From: Cichorium intybus
Lineage: Eukaryota; Streptophyta; Magnoliopsida; Asterales; Asteraceae
Direction of reading: 5' to 3'
DNA: 64,000 nt
Assembly (NCBI GenBank): GCA_023525715.1
Contig: CM042010.1
Location: 78,989,894 to 79,053,893 of the forward strand
This document shows, in pieces, positions 25,426-37,420 of the stretch. A program made the position numbers and the translations under genes. The first letter of the stretch is position 1. Each line of letters opens with the position of its first letter. Under the pieces are notes generated by a model. It had not been told where the DNA came from, searched no databases, and was given only the letters and a program-made list of their open reading frames with translations.

Positions 25426-26044
25426 AACCCAGCACAACCCTTTCAATGGTCCATAACCCATCACAACACTTCATAATTTACCATAACCCATCACAACACT
25501 TCATAATGGTCCATAACCCAATGCAACCCTGCATAATGGTCCATAACCATAACAACCCTTCATAATTGTCCATAACCCATACAAACCATCATCATGGTCC
25601 TTAACCCATCACAACTCTTCATAATGGTCCATAACCCTTCATAGTGGTCCATACCCCATCACAACCTTCATAATGGTCTGTTAACCCATCACAACCCTTT
25701 ATAATGGTCCATATCCCATCACAACCTTCATAATGGTCCATACCCCATCAGAACTTTCATAATGGTCTATTAACCCATCACAACCCTTTATAATAATGGT
25801 CCATATCCCATCACAACCTTCATAATGGTCCATAACCCATCACACCCCTTTATAATGGTCCATAACCCATCACACCCTTCATAATTGAGCATAACCCATC
25901 ACAACCCTTCATAATGGACCATAACCCAGCACAACCCTTTCTATGGTCCATAACCTATAACAACCCTTCATAATTGACCATAACGTATCACAACCCTTCG
26001 TAATGGTCAATAACCCATCATAATCCTTGATAATGGTTCATAAC
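25426..26044. repeat. ~30-bp satellite array, block 3
   Basis: About twenty units of the same satellite between two gypsy-type insertions. It ends ggttcataac at the start of the next LTR. Confidence 0.96.
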
Positions 26045-27820
26045 TGTAACATCCCAAAATTTTAGGGTAAAATTAAAAATTTTTAAACGAAAACTTCAAT
26101 ATAAGAAAAGCCACTTAATTAATTTTGACAAAATTCCATAACTTATAAGTTTAATGAAAACATCCCAGGATTAACAAAAGTTAATGAAATCACAACATAG
26201 CGGAACTTCCATTCAAAAACAGTCCTCCAACGAAGCAGCACAGTGTATACACGTCACGCCTTGCCATCCATGGTACCTGATGTACCTGAAACAGTAGTTT
26301 ATATAGGGAAAGGGTAAGCACGGACCTTAGTGAGTTCCTCAAAATACCATACGATCCATCACATAACATATAACACACAATAACCATTCATATGTCTGTG
26401 AGACTCACGGGCTATCCCTGTTCCGCCTGAAGACTCACGAGCAGTTCCCGTTCTGTCTTATCGCTCGCAGGTTTTTCCCGTTCCGTCTAATGACTCGCAG
26501 GCTATTCCCGTTCCGCGTATTGGCTCGCGGGCTATCCCGTTCCGTCCACAAACAATCATTATCATAGCAATAATTCATACAATTATCATAACAGGTAAGA
26601 TCACCTTAGTCTAACATATCTTCCTTCCTACGCATGCAATGTCACCTATAGTATAGTGAGAAGACTCACCTGATTGTAGTTGACTATATCGTTTATCTTT
26701 CTCGCCTTTGTATTTCCTTTCAACTTTAACTGTTAACATAATAAGAAATCTATCATTTCTTAATCCTTAACTATATTATAGTTGCATCATAAAACCCTTT
26801 AATAATTCCAACGTGATACTCCATGATTTATCAAGTAAAGAACGGCCAGGTAGAAGATTAGATGGGGTGGCAGGATCCTTTCAGCATTTTAGCCTTTCGG
26901 AAAATCCAACAACCAGATCCCAAGTAATCGGCCTAGTCACCGTCCTCGTAAGTAAATCAATCGGTATTATTTTCAGAATTACGAATTGTTATAATAAGGA
27001 CGTTTTTAAGGTTTTTGTTTACTATTGTTGGAAATGAATATGTTATAATTATTACATATTCTACTTCTTAACACAAAAATTATTTTACAATACCTAATTA
27101 AGCTATAGAAAGTTTTGTAGTTACCTTATGACCAGTCGTCGAGATCTATAACTTCTTCGTTAGGCTTTTGACCTTCCTTCCGCTCACTTCTTACACTATA
27201 GTGCTTAGAAACCTCTATATATTGGATTGAGATTTGTTGGTGTGGTTTATGAGATGTTTTGGGGGGTATTTATACTTGAATTATTGAATAAAAAATGGCA
27301 TGACACTTTTGACAAAATATTTTAATAATATAACTTTGTTGAAATTAATACCTTCTAGAATCAGCTGTTCAAGACTGGTTTAGCCGACTTTAAACCCATG
27401 AAATTCACGTTTTTATTTGATATTCCAGAAATTTATCTCAATACCTTTCCAGGGATGTATTTTACGTATTTATACGATGTTTCTACGATTTATTATGAAT
27501 TTTTGAAAACAGACTATCTAATCTGTCAATTCCGAACTAATCAGTAAAGATTGCATTTTTTACCATAGATAATGTCATTTTCAAGCTTACTATTATTTTT
27601 GGTAATTGTACTAGACTCAATTTGTAAACTTTGTGCACTGGTTTGAGGTCCAAACGATTTTCCTAGAATTAATTATGATTTTTCTAAAAACGACACAAAA
27701 TGCTGATTTTCATATGAAATTGTAACTAAAGTTTTTCTTAGCTTTATAACTACCAAAAATCATATAATTCCTAACACTCTTATTTTAAGTATATGTTATA
27801 ATCAGGATACGGGTCTTACA
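26045..27820 (-). mobile_element. 3' LTR of element A
   Basis: 1776 bp, TGTAACATCCC to GGGTCTTACA on the plus strand, so it starts TGTAAGACCC on its own strand. The minus-strand TATA box is AAGTATAAATACC near 27263-27275. A central stretch (26815-27010, with aaagaacggccaggtagaaga and agcctttcggaaa) is shared with the otherwise different LTRs of element B. A five-copy minisatellite lies at 26402-26550. Confidence 0.88.
26402..26550. repeat. LTR minisatellite, ~30-bp unit
   Basis: Five units close to gactcgcaggctattcccg with ttccgtctaat. The matching block in the solo LTR is at about 35895-36043. The unit is unrelated to the minisatellite in the Tekay-like LTR but lies at a comparable place downstream of the TATA box. 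Confidence 0.85.
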
Positions 27821-28379
27821 AGTCTCCCCCACTTATTTGGATTTCGTCCCGAAATCCGCATTTTCGGACGCCTCTATGTATTTCCCATCGAGTCCTTATG
27901 TCCTTCAAAAATCCTCCTCGTCTTATTGCCGACCTTTACAAGATTTAATTATCTTTCCCTTTCAACATTCACATACCTCTGTAATAATGCTTAAGGTCCT
28001 ATTATTCTCATTCACTCCATACTTCTTTTCTTCTAATTACTCTAGATGTACAAAAAAAACTCTAACTGTTTCTCACAGTCCCACACATCGACTTGATCGG
28101 CTACTATCTACAGTACATATTTAGTATTTTCTAATCTACCTATATACATAGTTAACCTAGTTAACTTGCAACACCTAATTTTTAACACTATTTTGTATTT
28201 ATATGAATTCGTCATATTTCAACACACATTTGCCTCAATTCAACATTTCTTTTATATACTTTTTTTTGGCTAAATAATTCTATTTTTGTAGAATCTCCAA
28301 TTTTTTGTGTTTCACCGAAATATAAAATTTACAGCATCTTTTGTAAGTTTTATTTTTTTTTGAGTACTGAACACTCTTT
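27821..28379 (-). other. Element A interior between LTR and RKD-type gene
   Basis: The first ~130 bp, read on the minus strand, end in ENADFGTKSK and a stop before the polypurine tract. This resembles the end of a gypsy pol, whose last codons in the Tekay-like element are VDFGDEIQ-like in the unbroken frame. The rest is AT-rich with no recognisable content; the open frame at 27837-28124 is probably chance. Confidence 0.4.
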
Positions 28380-28699
28380 AAACTATTTCCATTATATGGA
28401 GACATAAAATTTTGTTTTATTTCAAAAGTCTCTTTATTATCTCGTTCTTACCAGAGTCAAGCAGGGAATTTTGAAAAAATGTCACTTGGGGTAGTGAAAA
28501 GTCACATCTACTGTAGTGAGTTTGAATTTCGGTAATTAAAACGTGAGGTGTCCTTTCAGTTCCGTGTGTCCTTTCGGTTCCAGCTGCAAGATACTATACA
28601 TACAGGTATGTAGTATCATTCATTTCCACATTCATTTTCAGTCTCATCCTCTCTTATCACTAGTTTGTTCGTAAACGAACTCATATTTAAAGCTGCGTC
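28380..28699 (+). promoter_or_regulatory. Upstream region of RKD-type copy A
   Basis: It matches 47602-47947 upstream of copy B: aactatttcc at the left edge, gagtcaagc, ctactgtag, gaatttcggtaat, and tgtcctttcagttc, then ggtatgtagtatcat before the start codon. The TATA-like tatacata (28596-28603) is weaker than copy B's tatataaa. A ~19-bp stretch (gtcctttcagttccgtgt) is partly duplicated here and not in B. Confidence 0.6.
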
Positions 28700-30327
28700 A
28701 TGGAAAACAGATCTTTAATGGGCGATCTGCTGAACCCTGGACCTGGTTTTTCACAAGGAGAGGGTACTTCAAACCAAGCATTCTTAATAGAGTTTGGTGA
28801 CTCTAACATTCTAGACATATATCATCCATACTTCGATTACCTTTCTAATGTTTTGTTTTATTTTGAATTATGGTACAGTCTTCCAGATATACTACCAATA
28901 GAGCATCTCCACGATGAGCCGGAAATTTTTTCCGAGTTGAACATTAACTCAGATGATCCGATGCATGCATCTGACTTTGCACTTGATCAGACTCCATGCC
29001 TTCTAACAGGTTAAATTCTTTTGAATGATCCATTTATAAGTATTCTATTTTGTTTTATCATTTGACATGTGTTATTTGTAGACCCATTTGTGGATGGTCT
29101 AACTGAGTACAATCCATTCATGGACGTGCACCCAGCAAGCAGTGAGTTTGTCCCCATGAATCAAGAATTCATTGCTGGTATTCAGGATGAGAATCAATTA
29201 CAGAGGACTCATAACATAAATATTGAATTGAATCCCGAGTTTGGGGTTGGTTTTCAATATCAAGATCATCTTCGGTTGATTCAAAGGAATCTAGAAGGAT
29301 TTCAGAATCCTGAGATTTTAGTTGAAAACCAACAATTATTACCGATAGAGGCCACTAATTTTGATGAATCAATGTCCATCTTTGGGTCAAAAAATCAGGA
29401 TCATGTTCAAATGATCCATAATGATAACAATACAATTGGATTTGAACCTTCTAGTTCAGAAAACATAGCAGGTGGCAGTGGAAGAGGTTTCAGACATTTA
29501 TTAAGTAGGGAAATAATAGCTGAACACTTTAACGAACCAATTGAGAAAGCTGCGAAGGAACTCAACATTGGAACGACACAATTAAAAAAACGCTGTAGAG
29601 AATTAGGTATCAATCATTGGCCCCAACGACAACTTACGAGTTTGCAAACCCTTATTGATCGTGCTGAGGTAAAGAACTACATTTTTTTTAATTCCTTTAT
29701 ATCATAAGGTTGAAATTACTAAAGTTATTTGTGCCACAGGAATTTGGTAATGAATTTATTGAGGCAACAGAATTATCGGGAGATTTAATACCCAACCTAA
29801 AAAAAGAAAAAGAAGCGATAATTGAAGGGTCACAATCGGGTCTAACAGACGGCACAAAGAAGCTAATACAAGCTGCTCATAAGTTTGTATTTAGGAAAAG
29901 AAAAATTCAGGAAAATGGGGAAACTTCATCAAGAACTCATACACAGCAGCAATCTCCGCCATCTAATTCTGGTATGAGTAGTATTAACCCTGGTTTACTC
30001 GAGTCTTCGAGTGAGGATAAATTTTGAGGCTTTGTAGGTGACCTAGCCTGGTTTCCTCCTTCTTATAGCTACCCCCAACTGGTTCCGAATTAGAGCCCTT
30101 CCTCATCACTGCCCTACTTACACACGCCCCAAATGAGTCAATATTTAGCCCTTAATCATGCGGTTACAGGTTCCAACCCTATCGAGACCCCATACCTTGG
30201 AGCTCCTCCTCCAATAACTGAAAGCATACCACTTCCAAATCCTCGAGAAGGTACAAGTCAACCTAATGATGACAAGGATTGGAGTGTAGAAGATCTTTTC
30301 TCGCTTCTTTCTGATTCTCCGGTTTAG
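28700..30327 (+). pseudogene. RKD: RKD-type RWP-RK transcription factor gene, copy A
   Basis: Proposed exons are 28700-28796, 28879-29009, 29082-29668 and 29740-30327, with GT-AG introns that line up with copy B. Exon 3 encodes a full RWP-RK domain, including EKAAKELNIGTTQLKKRCRE and the signature region LGINHWPQRQ, where the usual R.P.RK has become HWPQRQ. There is no GAF or PB1 region, so it is RKD-type rather than NLP-type; RKD proteins act as nuclear DNA-binding regulators, mainly in egg cells and early embryos. Exon 4 stays in one frame to a C-terminus DWSVEDLFSLLSDSPV but has TGA at 30025-30027 and TAG at 30091-30093. Relative to copy B, exon 2 has lost one base at its 5' edge, so normal splicing shifts the frame, while retaining intron 1 keeps it open. 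Probably non-functional, or truncated if expressed. Confidence 0.78.
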
Positions 30328-31106
30328 GTTAGTAGTTCTGTAAACTTTTGTTAATGTATTAATATAAAGTTGTAGTAATGAATTAAATACATTGATGTGT
30401 TACTATAATTTTAATAATTTCATCGATTCAATATAATATTCATGTTGTTCCCTTAATTTTGTAGTCCTCCCCTACTTGGACTAAAGTCCAAGTCTGTTTA
30501 TTCGATTTATAATTTTTTTTTACGAGCCCTTACTCTCAAACAAAAACCAAGCCCACTCTGCTCAGCCAACAACTTGCATTAGGGGCAAACACCATCTCAA
30601 TAAACATGTTTCGATAATGTAAAGACGTTTACATCAACCACCATATGTTACTCATCCGCTTGCGACCCTAGTCAACACCTCTATCGTCAGTTACCTCAAT
30701 CATGAGCGAGTGATCCAGACTCTCAACCCACACGACCTGATCAATCACTCAAGCAAGATCAATACAAGGGTAGGTAGCCCCACTATTACACAGCACTAGG
30801 CATGTACAGAGTCGACTCAAAAATACCCGCTATCATCTCAGGCGCCGCTTGCACCTCTTTGACCGTGAGTTCGAAAGCTCACCCTTGCATCCTCTAGTCC
30901 CTGTCTGATTTGTGCGCCCATTAGTTGCATGAAAAATAGCTACCACAATAGCACATTGACATTCTCCCTTTCAACAGTCTTTAAGCTCAGTAATCAACTT
31001 AAGCATGATCAGTCCAACCAAACTGGTATGATCACATCTTAATTGTTCCTACTGAACCTCACAATCAACATTCACCAATCGAATGGATAAAGGTTTACCA
31101 CATTAC
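30328..31106. other. 3' flank of RKD-type copy A, unrecognised
   Basis: No gene seen. A perfect hairpin acttggac-taaa-gtccaagt lies at 30474-30493. From ~30530 the composition changes to a C-rich strand unlike its surroundings, up to the join with satellite at ~31107. It does not resemble the 3' flank of copy B. Confidence 0.5.
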
Positions 31107-34100
31107 ATCCTTCATAATACTACATAACCCATACAACCCTTCATAACGGTCCATAACCCATCACAACCCTTTCTAATGGTCTATAACCCATCACAACCAT
31201 TTCTATGGTCCATAACCCATTGTAACCCTACATAATGGTCCATAACCATAACAACCATTCATAATGGTCCATAACCCATACAAACGTTCATAATAGTCAA
31301 TAACCCATCACAACCCTTCATAATTAACCATAACCCATCACAACACTTCATAATGGTCCATAACACATCACAACCGTGCATAATGGTCCATAACTATAAC
31401 AACCCTTCATAATGGTCCATAATCTTTACAAACCTTCATAATGGTCCATAACCCATCACAAACCTTCATAATGGTCCATAACCCATCACAACCCATTCTA
31501 TGGTCCGTAACCTATCGCAACCATGCATAATGGTCCATAACAATAACAACCCTTCATAATGGTCCATAACCCATACAAACCTTCAAAATAGTCAATAACC
31601 TATCTCAACCCTTCATAATTGACCATAACCCATCACAACCCTTCATAATTGATCATAACCCATCACAACCCTTCATATGGTCCATATCCCAAGACAACCC
31701 TTTCTATGGTCCATAACCCATCACAACCCTTCATAATTAACCATAACCCATCACAACACCTCATAATGGTCCATAACACATCGCAACCCTGCATAATGGT
31801 CCATAACCATAACAACCCTTCATAATGGTCCGTAACCCACACAAACCTTCATAATGGTCCATAACCCATCACAACCCTTCATAATGGTCCATAACCCAAC
31901 ACAACCCTTTATATGGTCCATAACACATCACAACTCTTCATAATTGACCATAACCTTTCACAACTCCTCATAATGGTCCATAACCCATCATAACCCTTTA
32001 TAGTGGTCAATAACCCATCACAACCTTCATGATGGTCAATAACCCATCACAAGCCTTTATAATGGACCATAACCCATACAACCCTTCATAATTGAGCATA
32101 ACCCATCACAACCCTTTATAATGGTCCATAACCTAATACAACCATTTCTATGGTCCATAACCCATAATAACCCTTCATAATGGACCATAACCTATCACAA
32201 CCCTTCATAATGGTCAATAACTCATCATAATCCTTCGTAGTGGTTCATAACCCATCACAACCTTATTATAATACATAACCCATACACACCTTCATAACGG
32301 TCCATAACCCATCACAACCCTTTCTAATGGTCCATAACCCATCACAACCATTTTTATGGTCCATAACCCATCGCAACCCTGCGTAATGGTCCATAACCAT
32401 AACAACCCTTCATAATGGTCCATAACCCGTACAAACCTTCATAACAGTCCATAATCCATCATAACCGTTCATAATTGACCATTACCCATCACAACCCTTC
32501 ATAATTGACCATAACCCATCACAACCCTTCCTATGGTCCATAACCCATCAAAACACTTCTTAGTTGTCCATAACCCATCACAACCCTGCATAATGGTCCA
32601 TAACCATAACAACCCTTTATAATTGTCCATAACCCATACAAACCTTCATCCTGGTCCGTAACCCATCACAACCCTTCATAATGGTCTATAACCCATCACA
32701 ACCCTTCATAATGGTCGATAACCCAACACAACGCTTTCTATGGTCCATAACCCATCACAACTCTTCATAATTGACCAGAACCTACCAAAATCCGTCATAA
32801 TGGTCCATAACCCTTCATAGTGGTCTATAACCCATCACAACCTTCATAATGATCCATACCCATCACAACCCTTTATAATGGTCCATAACCCTTCCCAACG
32901 TTCATAATGGTCCATAACCCATCACAACCCTTGATAATGGTCCATAACCCATCACAACCCTTCATAATTGAGCATAACCCGTCAAAACCCTTCAGAATGT
33001 TCCATAACCCAACACAACCCTTTGTATGGTCCATAGCCCATAACAACCCTTCATAATTGACCATAACCTATCACAACCCTTCATAATGGTTAATAACCCA
33101 TCATAGTCCATGATAATGGTGCATAACCCATCACAACCCTTCAAAATTGACCATAACCCATGCAAACCCTCATAATGGTCCATAACCCATTATAACCATT
33201 TTTATGGTCCATAACCCATGCAAACCTTCGTAATGGTCCATAACCCAACATAACCCTTTCTATGGTCCATAACCCATCACAACTCTTCATAATTGACCAT
33301 AACCTATCAAAACCCCTCATAATAGTCCATATCCCATCATAACCCTTCATAGTGGTCCATAACTCATTACAACCTTCATAATGGTCCATAACCTATCACA
33401 ACCCTTTATAATGGCCTATAACCCATCACAACCTTCATAATGGTCCCTAACCTATCACAACCCTTTATCATGGTCCATAACCCATCACAACCGTTTCTGT
33501 GGTCCATAACCCATAACAACCCTTCATATTTGGCCATAACCTATCACAACCCTTCATAATGGTCAATAAACCATCATAATCCTTCATAATGGTTCATAAC
33601 CCATCACAACCTTCATAGTACTACATAACCCATACAATACTTCATAACGGTCAATAACCCATCATAACCCTTTCTAATGGTCCATAACCCATCACAACCC
33701 TTTCTATGGTCCATAACCCATCGCAACCCTTCATAATTAACCATAACCAATCGCAACACTTCATAATGGTCCATAATCTATACAAACCTTCATAATGGTC
33801 CATAACCCATCACAACCCTTCATCATGGTCCATAACCCAACACAACCCTTTCTATGGTCCATAACCAATCATAACTCTTCATAATAGACCATAACCTATC
33901 ACAACCCCTCACAATGGTCCATAACCCATCATAACCCTTCATAGTGGTCCATAACCCATCATAACCTTCATAATCGTCCATAACCCATCACAACCCTTTA
34001 TAATGGTCCATAATCCATACAAACCTTCATATTAGTCAATAACCCATCACAACCATTCATAATTAACCATAACCCATCACAACCCTTCAAAATTGACCAT

Positions 34101-35545
34101 AACCTATCACAATCTTCCTATGCTCCATAACCCAGCACAACCCTTTCTATGGTCCATAACCCATCACAACCCTTCATAATTAACAATAACCTATCACAAC
34201 ACTTCATAATGGTCCATAAACCATCGCAACCCTGCATAATGGTCCATAACCATAACAACCCTTCATAATTGTCCATAACCCATACAAACCTTCATCATGG
34301 TCATAACCTATCGCAACCCTTCATAATGGTTGATAACCCATCACAACCCTTCATAATGGTCCATAACCCAACACAAATATGGTCCATAACCCATCACAAC
34401 TATTCATAATTGACCATAACCTATCAATACCCCTCATAGTGGTCCATAACACATCATAACCCTTCATAGTGGTCTATAACCCATCAGAACCATCATAATG
34501 GTCCATAACCCATCACAACCCTTTATAATGGTCCAGAACCCATCACAACCTTCATAATGGTCCATAACCCATCACAACCCTTTATAATGGTCCATAATCC
34601 ATACAAACCTTCATAACAGTCAATAACCCATCACAACCATTCATAATTAACCATAACCCATCACAACCCTTCATAATTGACCATAACCCATCACAATCTT
34701 CCTATGCTCCATAACCCAGCACAACCCTTTCTATGGTCCATAACCCATCACAACCCTTCATAGTTAACAATAACCCATCACAACACTTCATAATGGTCCA
34801 TAACCCATCGCAACCCTGCATAATGGTCCATAACCATCACAACCCTACATAATTGTCCATAACCCATACAAACCTTCATCATGGTCCATAACCCATCGCA
34901 ACCTTTCATAATGGTTGATAACCCATCACAACCCTTCATAATGGTCCATAGCCCAACATAACCCTTTCTATGGTCCATAACCTGTCACAACTCTTCATAA
35001 TTGACCATAACCTATCAATACCACTCATAATGGTCCATAACAGATCATAACACGTCATAGTGGTCTATATCCCATCACAACCATCATAATGGTCCATAAC
35101 CCATCACAACCCTTTATAATGGTCCAGAACCCATCACAACCTTTATAATGGTCCATAACCCATCACAACCTTTTATAATGGTCAATAACCCATCACAACC
35201 CTTCATAATGGTCCATAGCCCAACATAACCCTTTCTATGGTCCATAACCTGTCACAACTCTTCATAATTGACCATAACCTATCAATACCACTCATAATGG
35301 TCCATAACAGATCATAACACGTCATAGTGGTCTATATCCCATCACAACCATCATAATGGTCCATAACCCATCACAACCCTTTATAATGGTCCAGAACCCA
35401 TCACAACCTTTATAATGGTCCATAACCCATCACAACCTTTTATAATGGTCCATAACCCATCACAACCCTTCATAATTGAGCATAACCTATCACAACCCTT
35501 AATAATGGTACATAACCTAACACAACCCTTTCTATGGTCCATAAC
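31107..35545. repeat. ~30-bp satellite array, block 4
   Basis: Same satellite as the other blocks, starting in mid-unit (tccttcataatac). Minus-strand open frames at 32873-33389 and 34778 are repeat artefacts. It ends ggtccataac at the solo LTR. Confidence 0.97.
34938..35475. repeat. 267-bp tandem duplication of nine satellite units
   Basis: A string of distinctive variants (gcccaacataaccc, ataacctgtcac, ataacagatcataac, cacgtcatagtgg) beginning at 34951 recurs at 35218 almost without change. This is a recent whole-block duplication. Confidence 0.88.
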
Positions 35546-37330
35546 TGTAACATCCCAAATTTTTTGAGTAAATTTAAAAATTTTTAAACGAAAACTTCAA
35601 TATAAGAAAAGCCACTTAATTAATTTTCATAAAATTCCATAACTTATAAGTTTAATGAAAATACCCCAGGATTAACAGAAGTTAACGAAATCACAATATA
35701 GCGGAAATTCAAAAACAGTCCTCCAATGAAGCAGCACAGTGTATACACGTCACGCCTTGCCATCCATTGTACCTGATGTACCTGAAACAATAGTTTATAT
35801 AGGGAAAGGGTAAGCACGGAGCTTAGTGAGTTCCTCAAAATACCATACGATCCATCACATATAACATACAACACATCATAACCATTCATATGTCTGTGAG
35901 ACTCGCGGGCTATCCCTGTTCCGCCTGAAGACTCACGGGCAGTTCCCGTTCCGTCTTATCGCTCGCAGGCTTTTCCTGTTCCGTCTAATGACTCGCAGGC
36001 TATTCCCGTTCCGCCTATTGGCTCGCGGGCTATCCCATTCCGTCCACAAACAATCATTATCATAGCAATAATTCATACAATTATCATAACAGGTAAGATC
36101 ACCTTAGTCTAACATATCTTCCTTCCTACGCATGCAATGTCACCTATAGTATAGTGAGAAGACTCACCTGATTATAGTTGACTATATCGTTTATCTTTCT
36201 CGGCTTTGTATTTCCTTCAACTTTAACTGCTAACATAATAAGAAATCTATCATTTCTTAATCCTTAACTATATTGTGGTCGCATCATTAAACCCTTCAGT
36301 AATTCCAATATGATACTCCATGATTTATCAAGTAAAGAACAGCCAGGTAGAAGATTAGATGGGGTGGCAGGATCCTTTCAGCATTTTAGCCTTTCGGAAA
36401 ATCCAACAACCAGATCCCAAGTAATCGGCCTAGTCACCGTCCTCGTAAGTAAATCAATCGGTATTATTTTCGGAATTACGAATTGTTATAATAACGACAT
36501 TTTAAGGTTTTTGTTTACTATTGTTAGAAATGAGTATAATATAACATATGTTATACTTATTAAATATTCTACTTCTTAACACAAAAACTATTTTACAATA
36601 CCTAATTAAGCTATAGAAAAGTTTGTAGTTACCTTATGACCAGTCGTCGGAACCTATAACTTCTTCGCTAGGCTTTTGAGCTTCCTTCCGCTCACTTCTT
36701 ACACTCTAGTGCTTAGAAACCTCTATATATTGGATTGAGATTTGTTGGTGTGGTTTATGAGATGTTTTGGGGGGTATTTATACTTGAATTCTTGAATAAA
36801 AAATGTTATGACACTTTTGACAAAAGATTTTAATAATATAATTTTGTTGAAATTAAAGGCCTTCTAGAATCAGTCTGTTCAAGACTGGTTTAGCCGATCT
36901 TAAACCCATTAAATTCAAGTTTTTATTTGATATTCAGAAACGTCATCTCAATACCTTTCCAGGGATGTATGGTAAGTATTTATACGATTTTTCTATGATT
37001 TATTATGATTTTTTGAAAACAGACTATCTAATCTGTCAATTCCGAACTAATCAGTAAAGATTGCATTTTTTACCATCGATAATGTCATTTTCAAGCTTAC
37101 TATTATTTTTGGTAATTGTACTAGACTCAATTTGTAAACTTTGTGTACTGGTTTGAGGTCCAAACGATTTTTCTAGAATTAATTATGATTTTTCTAAAAA
37201 CAACACAAAATGCTGATTTTCATACGAAATTGTAACTAAAGTTTTTCTTAGCTTTATAACTACCAATGATCATATAATTCGTAACACTCTTATTTTAAGT
37301 ATATGTTATAATCAGGATACGGGTCTTACA
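35546..37330 (-). mobile_element. Solo LTR of the element A family
   Basis: 1785 bp, TGTAACATCCC to GGGTCTTACA, close to 26045-27820 along its length. It is flanked on both sides by ataac (35541-35545 and 37331-37335) and by satellite, with no primer site or polypurine tract. This is the signature of recombination between the two LTRs of an inserted element. The small open frames at 35644 and 36310 are LTR sequence, with counterparts in the 26045-27820 LTR. Confidence 0.92.
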
Positions 37331-37420
37331 ATAACCCATCATAACCCTTCATAGTGGTCCATAACCCATCACAACCATCATAATGGTCCATAATCCATCA
37401 CATCCCTTTATAATGGTCCA
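37331..37420. repeat. ~30-bp satellite array, block 5
   Basis: Three units left between the solo LTR and element B. The last five bases, gtcca, are repeated at the right end of element B. Confidence 0.95.

Larger units (their letters stand above)
26045..31106 (-). mobile_element. Gypsy-like element A, truncated, carrying an RKD-type gene
   Basis: The left LTR (26045-27820) is followed by a minus-strand polypurine tract (AAGTGGGGGAGACT, 27821-27834). This shows the LTR is the element's 3' LTR and the interior extends rightwards. The interior holds an RKD-type gene on the plus strand, antisense to the element. At ~31107 the interior joins satellite directly, with no second LTR or primer site, so the 5' half is missing. 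The left flank is ataac. A same-family LTR stands alone at 35546-37330 with its own ataac duplication, so it is not this element's partner in any simple way. Confidence 0.75.

Noticed and set aside
26045..37330. One complete element from 26045 to 37330 with LTRs at both ends and ataac flanks
   Set aside because: Satellite fills 31107-35545 and the right LTR has its own ataac on both sides with no primer site beside it, so it is a separate solo LTR.
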